DNA of 10,132 nucleotides, from positions 1 through 10,132 of the forward strand of contig JBBKVR010000122.1 in the NCBI GenBank assembly GCA_037968575.1. Direction: 5' to 3'. The stretch comes from UBA2137 sp037968575. GTDB lineage: Bacteria; Pseudomonadota; Alphaproteobacteria; Micavibrionales; Micavibrionaceae. Positions within the stretch are counted from its first letter, which is position 1. Every line of letters begins with the position of its first letter. Made by a program: the position numbers and the translations under genes. Shown here piece after piece: positions 1-6,630 of this stretch. The notes below the pieces were generated by a model, which ran no database searches, had not been told where the DNA came from, and saw only the letters and a program-made list of their open reading frames with translations.

Positions 1-497
1 TCTTCGCCATTAAAAATAACTGCTAGTGCATAAGCACCTTTCAATTCTTTGAAGGCATTAAAGGCCGCATCCTTTGGACTATCGCCTTGCTTTAAATTTT
101 CTGAAATCAGATGAGCAACTACTTCGGTATCGGTATCGGTTTCAAATCTATGTTGGCGTTTTTCCAGCTGTTCTTTGAGCTCGGCATAATTCTCGATAAT
201 GCCGTTATGAACAACGGCAACCTGTTCGGTGGCATGCGGATGTGCGTTATTCTCAGTTGGTCCGCCATGCGTTGCCCAACGCGTATGTCCAATACCTATG
301 TTGCCGTGAATAGGAGATTTTTGCATACGCTCATCAAGGTTAGAGAGTTTACCCTCGGCGCGCAGGCGCTTAATGTGGCCATCGGATAGTGTGGCGATCC
401 CTGCGCTGTCATATCCACGATACTCAAGACGTTTCAGTCCCTCCACTAACCGTGGAGCGACATCTTTATTCGAAACTATTCCTATAATTCCACACAT
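1..497 (-). CDS. glmS: Glutamine--fructose-6-phosphate aminotransferase (isomerizing), N-terminal part, truncated by window edge
   Basis: First enzyme of hexosamine synthesis: it uses glutamine-derived ammonia to convert fructose-6-phosphate to glucosamine-6-phosphate in the cytoplasm. About 165 residues are visible, which is the class II glutamine amidotransferase (Ntn) domain; the two SIS sugar-isomerase domains lie outside the window. The protein starts MCGIIGIV, so Cys2 becomes the N-terminal nucleophile after Met removal. The motifs LEYRGYDSAG, GHTRWATHG, NAHPH, VVHNGIIENY and ETDTDTEV are all present and follow the family order. The ATG at 495-497 is fixed by the catalytic Cys. No convincing Shine-Dalgarno sequence precedes it. 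It lies 61 bases downstream of the membrane-protein gene at 559-1431, on the same strand as glmU, so cotranscription with glmU is likely but not shown. I see no glmS-ribozyme-like structure in the 61-base leader. Identification is secure. Confidence 0.97.
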   Translation of the reverse strand, partial: MCGIIGIVSNKDVAPRLVEGLKRLEYRGYDSAGIATLSDGHIKRLRAEGKLSNLDERMQKSPIHGNIGIGHTRWATHGGPTENNAHPHATEQVAVVHNGIIENYAELKEQLEKRQHRFETDTDTEVVAHLISENLKQGDSPKDAAFNAFKELKGAYALAVIFNGE

Positions 498-558
498 GGT
501 AATTAAGATATCATTTAAGGAGAACCAAGCAAATCACGCTGTTTTGCAAGGTGTTACA

Positions 559-1431
559 TTAACCACTTTGAACGAGAAGAGTTAGGATAATTGCTGAGGC
601 AACAATTCCAAAGCCTGATTTTATGTCACCTTCTTCTTTGTGCTTCACAAATTTATAAAACATCACAACCCATACAGGTGCCATAAGAACGATGGCGTTT
701 ACATAGGCTGGATTTTCTACGAAACGAAAGGCCAAAATTCGACCACTAATCCCAATTAGCATTACAAAAGATAAGAGTGCAGCTTTTTGCCAATTTCCAA
801 AATTCACAAATGTGTCTTTGCTCACATTTTTTGTTCGATTATTAAACAACAAGGCGACCGCAATCATAATAAGAGATTGAACAAAGACGTAGATCACTAC
901 AGCATCAGCAGATTCTGCTCGGTCAATAATTGCTTTCCCTAACATGCTAATACAAGTGACTCCGATAATGAGTGGAATCATTTCTTTAAAGACCGTGAAG
1001 TTGATTTCACATTTTCTTAACCGCAGTGCAAAATACGATATGGCGGAAAGAGCTAAAAGTATTCCTGTGAAACGTAAAGGATTCTCAAAGTTCTCAGAAA
1101 AAAGAGAAGGGGTAACAGCCATCCATGCAAAGAACAGCAAAACAATGCTTAATGGTTCGATGCGTGTGACTACACCCGCGCCATGTTTGGCGGTGAGTTC
1201 AAAATTTTTCTTATCTTGATAGACGGCAATCGGTGCCTGTACAAGCAGAAGAACATAAAATAGAGGATCACTTGGCCACTTTATAAAAAATACAAAAGGG
1301 AGAGTATAGACAAGCAATAGAAACTTGTTTGCAACTATTAAAAAAATTCCAGGAAGTTGAAAATATTGATTTGATAATCGACTGGCCGCCCTACCCATTG
1401 ATGATAAAATTGAGAAGACTACCCAGAGCAT
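559..1431 (-). CDS. DMT-superfamily-like multi-spanning membrane protein
   Basis: A 290-residue hydrophobic protein with about ten predicted membrane segments, roughly at residues 2-18, 27-50, 55-72, 90-110, 120-140, 150-168, 175-197, 212-235, 242-262 and 270-288. That is the size and topology of drug/metabolite transporters (EamA/RhaT-like), but no diagnostic motif makes the family certain and the substrate is unknown. Charged loops such as YQDKKNFELTAKHG separate the helices. The ATG at 1429-1431 is well supported: AAGGAG lies 9 bases upstream (plus-strand 1441-1446), inside the end of the upstream GNAT gene, whose stop is only 3 bases away. The two genes are therefore probably translated from one message. 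It lies between the GNAT gene and glmS, interrupting the usual alphaproteobacterial glmU-glmS adjacency. It is only distantly similar by eye to the second transporter at 4813-5685. Confidence 0.8.
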   Translation of the reverse strand: MLWVVFSILSSMGRAASRLSNQYFQLPGIFLIVANKFLLLVYTLPFVFFIKWPSDPLFYVLLLVQAPIAVYQDKKNFELTAKHGAGVVTRIEPLSIVLLFFAWMAVTPSLFSENFENPLRFTGILLALSAISYFALRLRKCEINFTVFKEMIPLIIGVTCISMLGKAIIDRAESADAVVIYVFVQSLIMIAVALLFNNRTKNVSKDTFVNFGNWQKAALLSFVMLIGISGRILAFRFVENPAYVNAIVLMAPVWVVMFYKFVKHKEEGDIKSGFGIVASAIILTLLVQSG

Positions 1432-1434
1432 TCT

Positions 1435-1920
1435 TTAATTCTCCTTCAAATTTTTGCACATCAGGATTTCACCGTTCGTACGGCGTCCCGATGTATCACG
1501 GACTGCACCAATTTTTTCAAACCCAATTTTTTCATAGAGTTTAGATGCTGTATGGGTGAAGAGATAGAGTTTATCCCAACCGTCTTTCTTGGCTTGTTTG
1601 ATGACATGGTTGCATAAGTTTGAGGCAATACCTTGCTCCCTATAATCGGTGTGTACATAAACAGAAGCCAACCAGGGGGCTAAGTCTTTGTGGTCTTCAT
1701 GGTCATTTTCTTTCAGGGAAATCATGCCCGCTGGAAGATCACTAATAACAGCAACCCATGTTTTAGGAAGATTTCTCTCCATATTTTTTGCAGTGTTTTG
1801 ATAACGATTAATCGAGTCTTCTATTTTACAGCCTAAAATCTGAGAACCCCACTCACCGAAACTCCATGCCGCACATGTCTCGGCAAATTCTGGATGATCG
1901 CTTAAAGGAACGATTTTCAT
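1435..1920 (-). CDS. GNAT-family N-acetyltransferase
   Basis: A 161-residue single-domain GNAT protein that should transfer an acetyl group from acetyl-CoA to an amine; the substrate cannot be read from the sequence. Motif A, the acetyl-CoA pyrophosphate loop, is visible as WLASVYVHTDYREQGIAS (R-E-Q-G-I-A) in the middle of the protein. It is followed by a motif-B-like segment LYLFTHTASKLYEKIGFEKIG, where the aromatic residue in the LYEKIGF element is typical. The start chosen is the ATG at 1918-1920, which overlaps the glmU stop as ATGA (1917-1920), a classic translational-coupling arrangement. A longer reading starting at 1953 would lie inside the glmU coding sequence and add 11 lysine/proline-rich residues before the conserved start, so I reject it. 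No independent ribosome binding site is evident; the upstream bases are an A-rich direct repeat. Because of the coupling, expression may depend on ribosomes finishing glmU, which the upstream frameshift makes questionable. Confidence 0.88.
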   Translation of the reverse strand: MKIVPLSDHPEFAETCAAWSFGEWGSQILGCKIEDSINRYQNTAKNMERNLPKTWVAVISDLPAGMISLKENDHEDHKDLAPWLASVYVHTDYREQGIASNLCNHVIKQAKKDGWDKLYLFTHTASKLYEKIGFEKIGAVRDTSGRRTNGEILMCKNLKEN

Positions 1921-3231
1921 TTTTTCTGGTTTTGGCGGTAGGTTTTTGCCCAACCTTTTTTCTGGTTTTGGCGTGAACGTCCAAAGGCAAGAGAGTCTTT
2001 CTCAACATCATCTGTAATCACTGAACCTGCAGCAATATAAGATCCATCATTAAGTTTTACAGGTGAGATGAGTGTTGAGTTGGAGCCGACAAAAACACCA
2101 TCTCCGATTGTGCTTTTATGTTTGTTGAAGCCGTCATAATTACAAGTGATTGTACCCGCCCCAATGTTGGACTCTTTACCAACTTTTGTATCACCAACAT
2201 AACTGAGGTGATTTACTTTTGAGCCCCTGCCAATAGTCGCATTTTTAATCTCTACAAAGTTTCCGATTTTGGTGTTTTCTTCCAAAACTGTACCAGGTCT
2301 TAATCGTGCATAAGGTCCGATGACTGCACCTTTTTTAATATGTGCATTTTCGATGTGGGAAAACCCTTTAATGTGGCAATCATTTTCGACTGTGACACCT
2401 TCACCAAAAAATACATTTGGTTCAATGAGAACGTCTTGTCCGATGTTGGTATCATGAGCAAAGGTTACGCTTTGCGGATCAATCAACGTTGCACCATTCT
2501 CCATATGTTTGGCACGAAGTCGTTCTTGAACTTTAGATTCAAGCACTGCCAATTCGTTGCGGGTATTTGCACCTAGACTTTCCTCCTCAGGACAAATTGA
2601 ATAAATCGTTTTATCGGCAATTTCTGGAAGCGTGGTCAGATAATACTCTTTGGACGCATTATTATTTTTAATCTTTGGAAGCCAGCCACGCATCTTTTGC
2701 AGATCAGCACACATGACACCCGTCCAACACAAATCAATTTCTCTCTCTGGAACGCTGGCGTCTTTTTCTTCAACAATTTTGGAAATGGTTTCGCCGCTGG
2801 AAATCATGCGCCCGTAACCAGTTGGGTTTTCAGCGCGCATTCCTAAAAATGATAACCCTGCATCGCCTTTATTAAAGGCCTTTAATAATTTTGTAAGTGT
2901 GCTTTTCCGTGTAAAGAGGCCCATCACCGTAAAGAATCAAAAGCGTTCCTGTTTTTGCTTTTAGATTTGCAAGGCCTGCTTTGACAGCATCGGCAGTACC
3001 GAGCTGTTTTTTCTGGATGGCTGTTTTATGAGGTTTTACAAATTGGCTAATTTCATCCTGTTTGGGGGAAACGACAACAGTAATGCAATTTGGTTTGAGG
3101 CTCTCGGCTGTTTTAATAACATGCCCCACCAACGGAAGGCCTGCAATTTCGTGCATAACTTTTGAGCGCGCAGATTTCATCCGCGTGCCTTGTCCTGCTG
3201 CCAGTATCAAAATGTGAAGATTATTCGCCAT
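1917..3231 (-). CDS. glmU: Bifunctional GlmU (GlcN-1-P acetyltransferase / GlcNAc-1-P uridylyltransferase), interrupted by a one-base frameshift
   Basis: Bifunctional cytoplasmic enzyme making UDP-GlcNAc for peptidoglycan and LPS. It is read here in two overlapping frames: an N-terminal piece (2872-3231, 119 codons) and the remainder (1917 to about 2927). Removing one T of the TTT run at 2913-2915 joins them into a 437-residue protein, slightly shorter than usual (about 450). The uridylyltransferase domain shows LAAGQGTRMKS near residue 10, QLGTADAV, YGDGPL (metal-binding Asp103), PTGYGRMI and IVEEKDA. The left-handed beta-helix acetyltransferase domain shows ARLRPGT, NFVEIKNATIG, VNHLSYVGD (catalytic His), IGAGTITCNYDG and IGDGVFVGSNS, all intact. 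Two deviations: residue 169 is Trp where the family has Asn (CWTGVM for CNSGVM), and the LPKV motif reads RSKV. The start ATG at 3229-3231 has only a weak TAGGG-like site. The gene lies 37 bases after the DUF3108 gene. A sequencing error, real inactivation and recoding are all possible. Confidence 0.93.
1920..1937 (-). repeat. 18-base direct repeat, copy 2 (glmU end / GNAT start)
   Basis: On the minus strand this reads CGCCAAAACCAGAAAAAA. It is an exact copy of the sequence at 1956-1973, with a period of exactly 36 bases. In GlmU it encodes the final RQNQKK; its last A is the first base of the GNAT ATG start. Because the period is 12 codons, the protein shows RQNQKK twice, separated by GWAKTY. 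Confidence 0.9.
1956..1973 (-). repeat. 18-base direct repeat, copy 1 (inside glmU C-terminus)
   Basis: Exact partner of the repeat at 1920-1937, encoding the first RQNQKK of the GlmU tail. This copy corresponds to the position where GlmU homologues carry an A-R-x-R-Q-x-x-K-x-G-W-A type ending, so it is probably the ancestral copy, with the terminal one extra. Confidence 0.9.
2912..2925 (-). other. Frameshift site inside glmU
   Basis: On the minus strand the codons read GAT GGG CCT CTT TAC ACG in the upstream frame. Downstream, the GlmU-like frame is ACA CGG AAA AGC ACA CTT. Dropping one T from the TTT run (2913-2915) gives D-G-P-L-T-R-K-S-T-L, which matches the family spacing in E. coli GlmU (D-V-P-L-I-S-V-E-T-L) exactly. 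Dropping a G from the GGG instead would destroy the conserved Pro, so the T run is the better site. The upstream frame continues for only 13 more codons before a stop at 2872. The downstream frame is blocked upstream by a TGA at about 2937-2939, so the shift must lie between these points. Confidence 0.85.
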
Positions 3232-3268
3232 GCCCTAAACCTATGAGATGTAAGCTAAATACGTTGGC

Positions 3269-4099
3269 TTACTTTATCCCATGATTTTGAACATCAATCA
3301 AATGCATAAATAGAACGCCATATTGAGTATTAACTTTGACCTTCACAGGAACCGCAGGCAAGTCAGGTGAAATTTGACCAAGCCAGATAGCAGGAAGAGC
3401 CCCGCGTTGACGACCTTGTTCTTGAATGGAGAGCCATCCGCGTGGCTTTTCGTGCCACTTCCCACCCTTGGGTGTAATCTCGACATCACATTTCGCTGCC
3501 ACACCGTCATACATATTATATTTAGATGATTTGAGTGTCGTTGTTCCTGTTGACGTAAAATTCAAACCAAAACGACGTTTACCATCAAAAATATCAGATG
3601 TGCCTTTACACTCACCAGTCGTAGCGGTTTGCATCATGGTGTTAAGGGTAGCGGTTAAAATATCAACTGTGTCTGTGGTTAGTTTCATGTCGATATCTTT
3701 GGGGCTTGTATCTTTACCGTCTTCGATAATTGTTAGGTCCTGAAACTGGCCTTGCTTGTTATAGGAATAGGTTTTTGTTTCTACCTCATCGCGCCATGTG
3801 GATTTGGCAACATGCTGAAGGGGATGCGCCTCACCGTTTTTTAGAAAGCCTTTTGTGCTGTACTGACCCTGCCAAGGCGCAACTGCACCCAAGAAACCCT
3901 TGGTATTTGCTGTGAGTGAGGTTTGGAATGTGTTTGGCTGAAGGTCTAAATTCAAACGCGCCTGAAGTGCATTAATACCACCTGCATAAACCTCATAAAC
4001 AAGCGTTGTTTGCTTTGCAAGGGCATTGCTAGATGTGAAGACAATCAACAGAAAGCCCAATAAAGTCAGTGTAATCGAGAAATGTTTCATAACATTCAT
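3269..4099 (-). CDS. DUF3108 domain exported protein
   Basis: A 276-residue protein of the DUF3108 family, whose function is unknown; members are predicted periplasmic or outer-membrane-associated proteins of proteobacteria. The N-terminus is a clear Sec signal peptide: a short basic region (MNVMKHFS), a hydrophobic core (TLTLLGFLLIVFTSS) and an Ala-rich cleavage region (NALAKQ), with cleavage likely after ALA near residue 27. The mature domain begins with the family-like LVYEVYAGGINALQARLNLDL and continues with a Thr/Gly-rich beta-strand pattern, including GFLGAVAPWQGQYSTKG and TDTVDILTATLNTMM. The open frame extends upstream to 4273, but those 58 extra residues are lysine/methionine-rich, overlap sspB and precede the signal peptide. 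The start is therefore taken at the ATG at 4097-4099, with AGAAAG 10 bases upstream. The ATG at 4090 is an alternative. It sits between sspB (43 bases away) and glmU (37 bases away), all in one direction. Confidence 0.85.
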   Translation of the reverse strand: MNVMKHFSITLTLLGFLLIVFTSSNALAKQTTLVYEVYAGGINALQARLNLDLQPNTFQTSLTANTKGFLGAVAPWQGQYSTKGFLKNGEAHPLQHVAKSTWRDEVETKTYSYNKQGQFQDLTIIEDGKDTSPKDIDMKLTTDTVDILTATLNTMMQTATTGECKGTSDIFDGKRRFGLNFTSTGTTTLKSSKYNMYDGVAAKCDVEITPKGGKWHEKPRGWLSIQEQGRQRGALPAIWLGQISPDLPAVPVKVKVNTQYGVLFMHLIDVQNHGIK

Positions 4100-4142
4100 A
4101 CGATTGTGACTTTCTAACCCTTCTATTGTCTTGGGAGGGAAA

Positions 4143-4643
4143 TTATTTCTTACGGAAATTATCAAGAGAGACAACTTCGCCTGTCTTGTCTTCATCTTTT
4201 TTAGATGATTTTTTCTTCTTCTTGGATTTTGTTTCGCCATCATCGTCATCAGGAGGCAAGTCATCGCCTTCAATTTCTTCGCCTAATGGCTGGAACTGAA
4301 GAGCAAAGTTGACGGAAGGGTCTGCAAAAATACTAACTGCTGCCAAAGGAACAACCAGTTTTTCAGGTTGGTTATTAAATGACAATGTCACCCGCAAAAA
4401 TTCATCGTCAATTGATAAGCCAGAGAATTGATATTGTAAGACAATGGTCATTTCGCCCGGGTATCTTTCTTTAAGATAATCAGGGATATCAACATCGGGA
4501 TGCTCAGTCAGGAAAGTGATATAGAAATGATGATCACCAGGAAGACCATTCTCGACAACCTCCTGCACGGCATCGCGCACAACACCGCGAAGGGCGTTTT
4601 CTACCATTTTGTCATAGCGGAGTGTGTCGTCGTCAGTCATCAT
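4143..4643 (-). CDS. sspB: SspB-family ClpXP adaptor (alphaproteobacterial type)
   Basis: A 166-residue adaptor that, in the characterised family, binds ssrA-tagged proteins and delivers them to the ClpXP protease. The folded domain spans about residues 8-120: YDKMVENALRGVVRDAVQEV helix, HHFYITFLTEHPDVDIPDYL (with the F-I-T-F strand), MTIVLQYQFSGLSIDDEFLRVTLSF, and PLAAVSIFADPSVNFALQF, all in the family order. A flexible, highly charged linker follows (acidic about 123-136, then a poly-lysine stretch). It ends in a short conserved tail, VVSLDNFRKK, which in this family binds the ClpX N-domain. Two adjacent ATG codons (4641-4643 and 4638-4640) are possible starts; AAGAG at 4646-4650 is better spaced for the second. 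It is the first gene of the leftward run, divergent from the EamA gene, with a candidate promoter at 4654-4683. Confidence 0.93.
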   Translation of the reverse strand: MMTDDDTLRYDKMVENALRGVVRDAVQEVVENGLPGDHHFYITFLTEHPDVDIPDYLKERYPGEMTIVLQYQFSGLSIDDEFLRVTLSFNNQPEKLVVPLAAVSIFADPSVNFALQFQPLGEEIEGDDLPPDDDDGETKSKKKKKSSKKDEDKTGEVVSLDNFRKK

Positions 4644-4653
4644 ATCTCTTTAG

Positions 4654-4683
4654 TTTATAGGTTGTTCACCTAAGTATTGGCAA
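4654..4683 (-). promoter_or_regulatory. Candidate sigma-70-type promoter for sspB
   Basis: On the minus strand, TTGCCA (4678-4683) and TATAAA (4654-4659) are separated by 18 bases. If used, transcription would begin near 4647, leaving only a few bases before the sspB ATG, so the message would be nearly leaderless. This is pattern matching only. Confidence 0.35.
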
Positions 4684-4801
4684 GTTCTCTTTTTAAGATT
4701 CGCCGTAAATCTCACCCATCATGCCGACCTCTCTCAAAAAATCCAGTGGCTTTTTCATGTAGGTCAGTGATTAGGTGTGGAAACATCACATAAAGCCACG
4801 T

Positions 4802-4811
4802 AAGAGGGAGG
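4802..4811 (+). promoter_or_regulatory. Ribosome binding site of the EamA transporter gene
   Basis: AAGAGGGAGG directly precedes the ATG at 4813. The strongest part (GGGAGG) is only one base from the start, unusually close; the AAGAGG half leaves 5 bases and is the more plausible contact. No better in-frame start lies just downstream, and the encoded protein begins its first membrane segment soon after, so the ATG is kept. Confidence 0.5.
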
Positions 4812-4812
4812 T

Positions 4813-5685
4813 ATGCTAGATCATAAAAAAGCAGTTGCCGTTGTCTATGCCCTCATCGGGTTTTCGTCTTTTGGAATTGTAGATGCATCGTACAAGTGGC
4901 TTTCGGATTATGCTCCAAATGTTACGAACGCCTTTCTGGCCAGCATTGTCTCGCTCCTGATTGTTGTAGGATATGGCTTATTTTCCAAAAAAAGCCTAGT
5001 TTTTTGGACTTTACCAAAAAGAAATCTTCATATTCTCCGCGGTTTTTTGATTTCGCTTCAAATTCTCACAATTATATACGCCCTTTCCAAAATGCCGCTT
5101 GCTATGGTTTATACAATTTTATTTTGCGCACCTTTTATCACAGTAATATTGGCAAAATTAATATTTAAAGAAACTTTAAGTCTAAAATCAGCGCTCATAA
5201 TTTTAGCAGGGTTTGGGGGAGTTTTTCTCGTTTTTCGCCCTGAATTATCAGATCTTAAAAATTTAAGCTTACTTAGCGCAGCTCTGGGAGCCTTGATGAT
5301 ATCTCTGGTAAACATAACATCGCGCGCTATCGGAGATCATAGAGACAATGCTTATGCTTATGCTTTTTATACCATGCTAACTGTCAGTATCGTTGCTGGG
5401 ATATTTCACTTCTTTATGGGGGAAATGCCACCACCTTCAACAATTCCAGCATACTCCATTCTTGTTTGTACTGGGTTGGTAGGGACTATTGCTGTTGCAC
5501 TTGCCTTTTCGAAGGCGCCCGCTGTTTTGATTGCGCCATTCCAGTATACTCAAATTATTTGGGGGATAGGTTTGGGTTGGCTCGTGTTTGGTGACAAACC
5601 AGACATTTATGCAATTATTGGAATTTCAATTATTATCGCCAGCGGAATTGCTCTTTTGTGGGAGAAAAACAGAGATAAGGCGTAA
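4813..5685 (+). CDS. EamA/DMT-family transporter
   Basis: A 290-residue inner-membrane protein with ten predicted helices arranged as two five-helix EamA repeats, roughly residues 7-145 and 152-284. Family features visible are the N-terminal VVYALIGFSSFGIVDASYKWLS, the LPLAMVYTI-like segment KMPLAMVYTILFCAPFITV, followed by FKETLSLKSALIILAGFGGV (end of repeat 1). Repeat 2 has the corresponding KAPAVLIAPFQYTQIIWG and GDKPDIYAIIGISIIIASG. These are typical of the RhaT/RarD-like drug/metabolite superfamily; the substrate cannot be predicted. It stands alone: divergent from sspB across 169 bases, and 93 bases before scpA on the same strand with no clear terminator between. The base composition looks slightly more AT-rich than the scp-tat genes, but the difference is judged by eye only. 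Confidence 0.92.
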   Translation: MLDHKKAVAVVYALIGFSSFGIVDASYKWLSDYAPNVTNAFLASIVSLLIVVGYGLFSKKSLVFWTLPKRNLHILRGFLISLQILTIIYALSKMPLAMVYTILFCAPFITVILAKLIFKETLSLKSALIILAGFGGVFLVFRPELSDLKNLSLLSAALGALMISLVNITSRAIGDHRDNAYAYAFYTMLTVSIVAGIFHFFMGEMPPPSTIPAYSILVCTGLVGTIAVALAFSKAPAVLIAPFQYTQIIWGIGLGWLVFGDKPDIYAIIGISIIIASGIALLWEKNRDKA

Positions 5686-5778
5686 ATCATAACCCTACCC
5701 GCGAAAAACTCTGGAAAGACATGAGTTTCAACTATTTTCCTCTAGCATTTAGCTCTGTGAGTTGTCTATGATGGCGTT

Positions 5779-6630
5779 ATGGATAAACAGGTAACCATCA
5801 GGCCTACAAATCAGAATTTCGAGGAAGATCCTCCGAAAGATAAAACAGCTCACATGAATGAAGCTGACCAACTCCTCTTGAATCTCGACGGTTACGAGGG
5901 TCCGTTGGAAGTGTTACTTGAACTCGCGCGCAATCAAAAAGTCGACCTCATGCATATTTCCATTTTGCAGTTGGTTCGCCAGTACCTTGCATTTATGGAG
6001 CGCGCCAAAGAATTGCGCCTTGAGCTCGCTGCTAATTATCTAGTGATGGCGGCATGGTTAGCTTACCTGAAATCACGGCTTCTGCTTCCCCAAGAACAAG
6101 ATGATGAAGAAGAGCTTAGTGGTGAGCAAATGGCGGAAGCCTTACAATTCCAACTTCGCCGTTTAGAAGCGATGCAAGATGCGGGTGATAAATTAATGGA
6201 ACGTCCGCGCCTTGGTCAAAACATCTTTGCGCGTGGCATGACCGAATCTATTCGTACAAAAACAAATTCAATTTATAAGGTTGGTATTTTTGACTTGATG
6301 CAAGCTTATGGCGCAATTGACCGCCGTAAAAATTACAGCCAGTACAAGCTGGAAGAATTTGCGCTCATGTCAAATGATGAAGCGGTCGAGCGCATGAGTA
6401 AGATGCTGGGTAATCTACCTCGTAAGGGTAAGTTCAGTGTTTGGACAACGCTGGAATCATTTATGCCAGAGAGCATCAAAGACATTCTCTATGCGCGTTC
6501 TTCTATGGCTTCGCTTTTCACAGCAAGTTTGGAAATGACCAAACAGGGTAAAACAGAAATTCGCCAAGACGGTCTTTTTCGCCCTATATATTTAAGGGCG
6601 AAAAAAGAGGAGCAAGTTGCGCATGGATAA
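5779..6630 (+). CDS. scpA: Segregation and condensation protein A
   Basis: ScpA is the kleisin subunit that bridges the SMC ATPase heads and recruits ScpB, acting on the nucleoid in chromosome segregation. The 283-residue protein has the defining N-terminal block LDGYEGPLEVLLELARNQKVDLMHISILQLVRQYL (about residues 36-70), then ELAANYLVMAAWLAYLKSRLLLP, an acidic linker and a C-terminal winged-helix region (about 205-275). The first 35 residues (containing FEEDPPKDKT) are the polar extension common in alphaproteobacteria, which supports the ATG at 5779 over the internal ATG at 5854. No strong ribosome binding site is visible upstream; ATGs at 5768 and 5771 are out of frame. It overlaps scpB by 8 bases and is the first gene of the rightward scp-tat-zapE operon. 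Confidence 0.95.
   Translation: MDKQVTIRPTNQNFEEDPPKDKTAHMNEADQLLLNLDGYEGPLEVLLELARNQKVDLMHISILQLVRQYLAFMERAKELRLELAANYLVMAAWLAYLKSRLLLPQEQDDEEELSGEQMAEALQFQLRRLEAMQDAGDKLMERPRLGQNIFARGMTESIRTKTNSIYKVGIFDLMQAYGAIDRRKNYSQYKLEEFALMSNDEAVERMSKMLGNLPRKGKFSVWTTLESFMPESIKDILYARSSMASLFTASLEMTKQGKTEIRQDGLFRPIYLRAKKEEQVAHG

Noticed and set aside
498..558. glmS riboswitch-ribozyme upstream of glmS
   Set aside because: The leader is just 61 bases, far too short for that ribozyme, which is mainly found in Gram-positive bacteria; no matching core was seen.
111..585. Plus-strand open frames opposite glmS (and similar ones opposite the other genes, e.g. 944-1219, 3426-3743, 7240-7536)
   Set aside because: They lie antisense to clearly conserved genes, have no recognisable domains or ribosome binding sites, and reflect the codon pattern of the opposite strand.
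1921..1953. Longer GNAT start at 1953
   Set aside because: It falls inside the glmU end, adds 11 non-conserved residues and lacks a ribosome binding site; the ATGA overlap at 1917-1920 is a standard coupled start.
2912..2931. prfB-like programmed +1 frameshift signal in glmU
   Set aside because: CTT followed by T is present, but there is no stop codon in the shifted position and no AGGGGG element at the required spacing. It is kept only as one of several explanations, not as a feature.
3250..3272. Inverted repeat GTAAGC / GCTTAC with 11-base loop after the DUF3108 gene
   Set aside because: The stem is only 6 base pairs, overlaps the stop codon, and in the direction of transcription is not followed by a T tract, so it does not support a terminator.
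4100..4273. N-terminal extension of the DUF3108 gene (start at 4273)
   Set aside because: The extra 58 residues are Lys/Met-rich, lie on the sspB coding sequence in another frame and would bury the signal peptide. The ATG at 4099 with AGAAAG upstream fits better.
5706..5728. Inverted repeat AAACTC / GAGTTT between the EamA gene and scpA
   Set aside because: A weak AT-rich 6-base-pair stem with a long loop and no following T run; likely chance.
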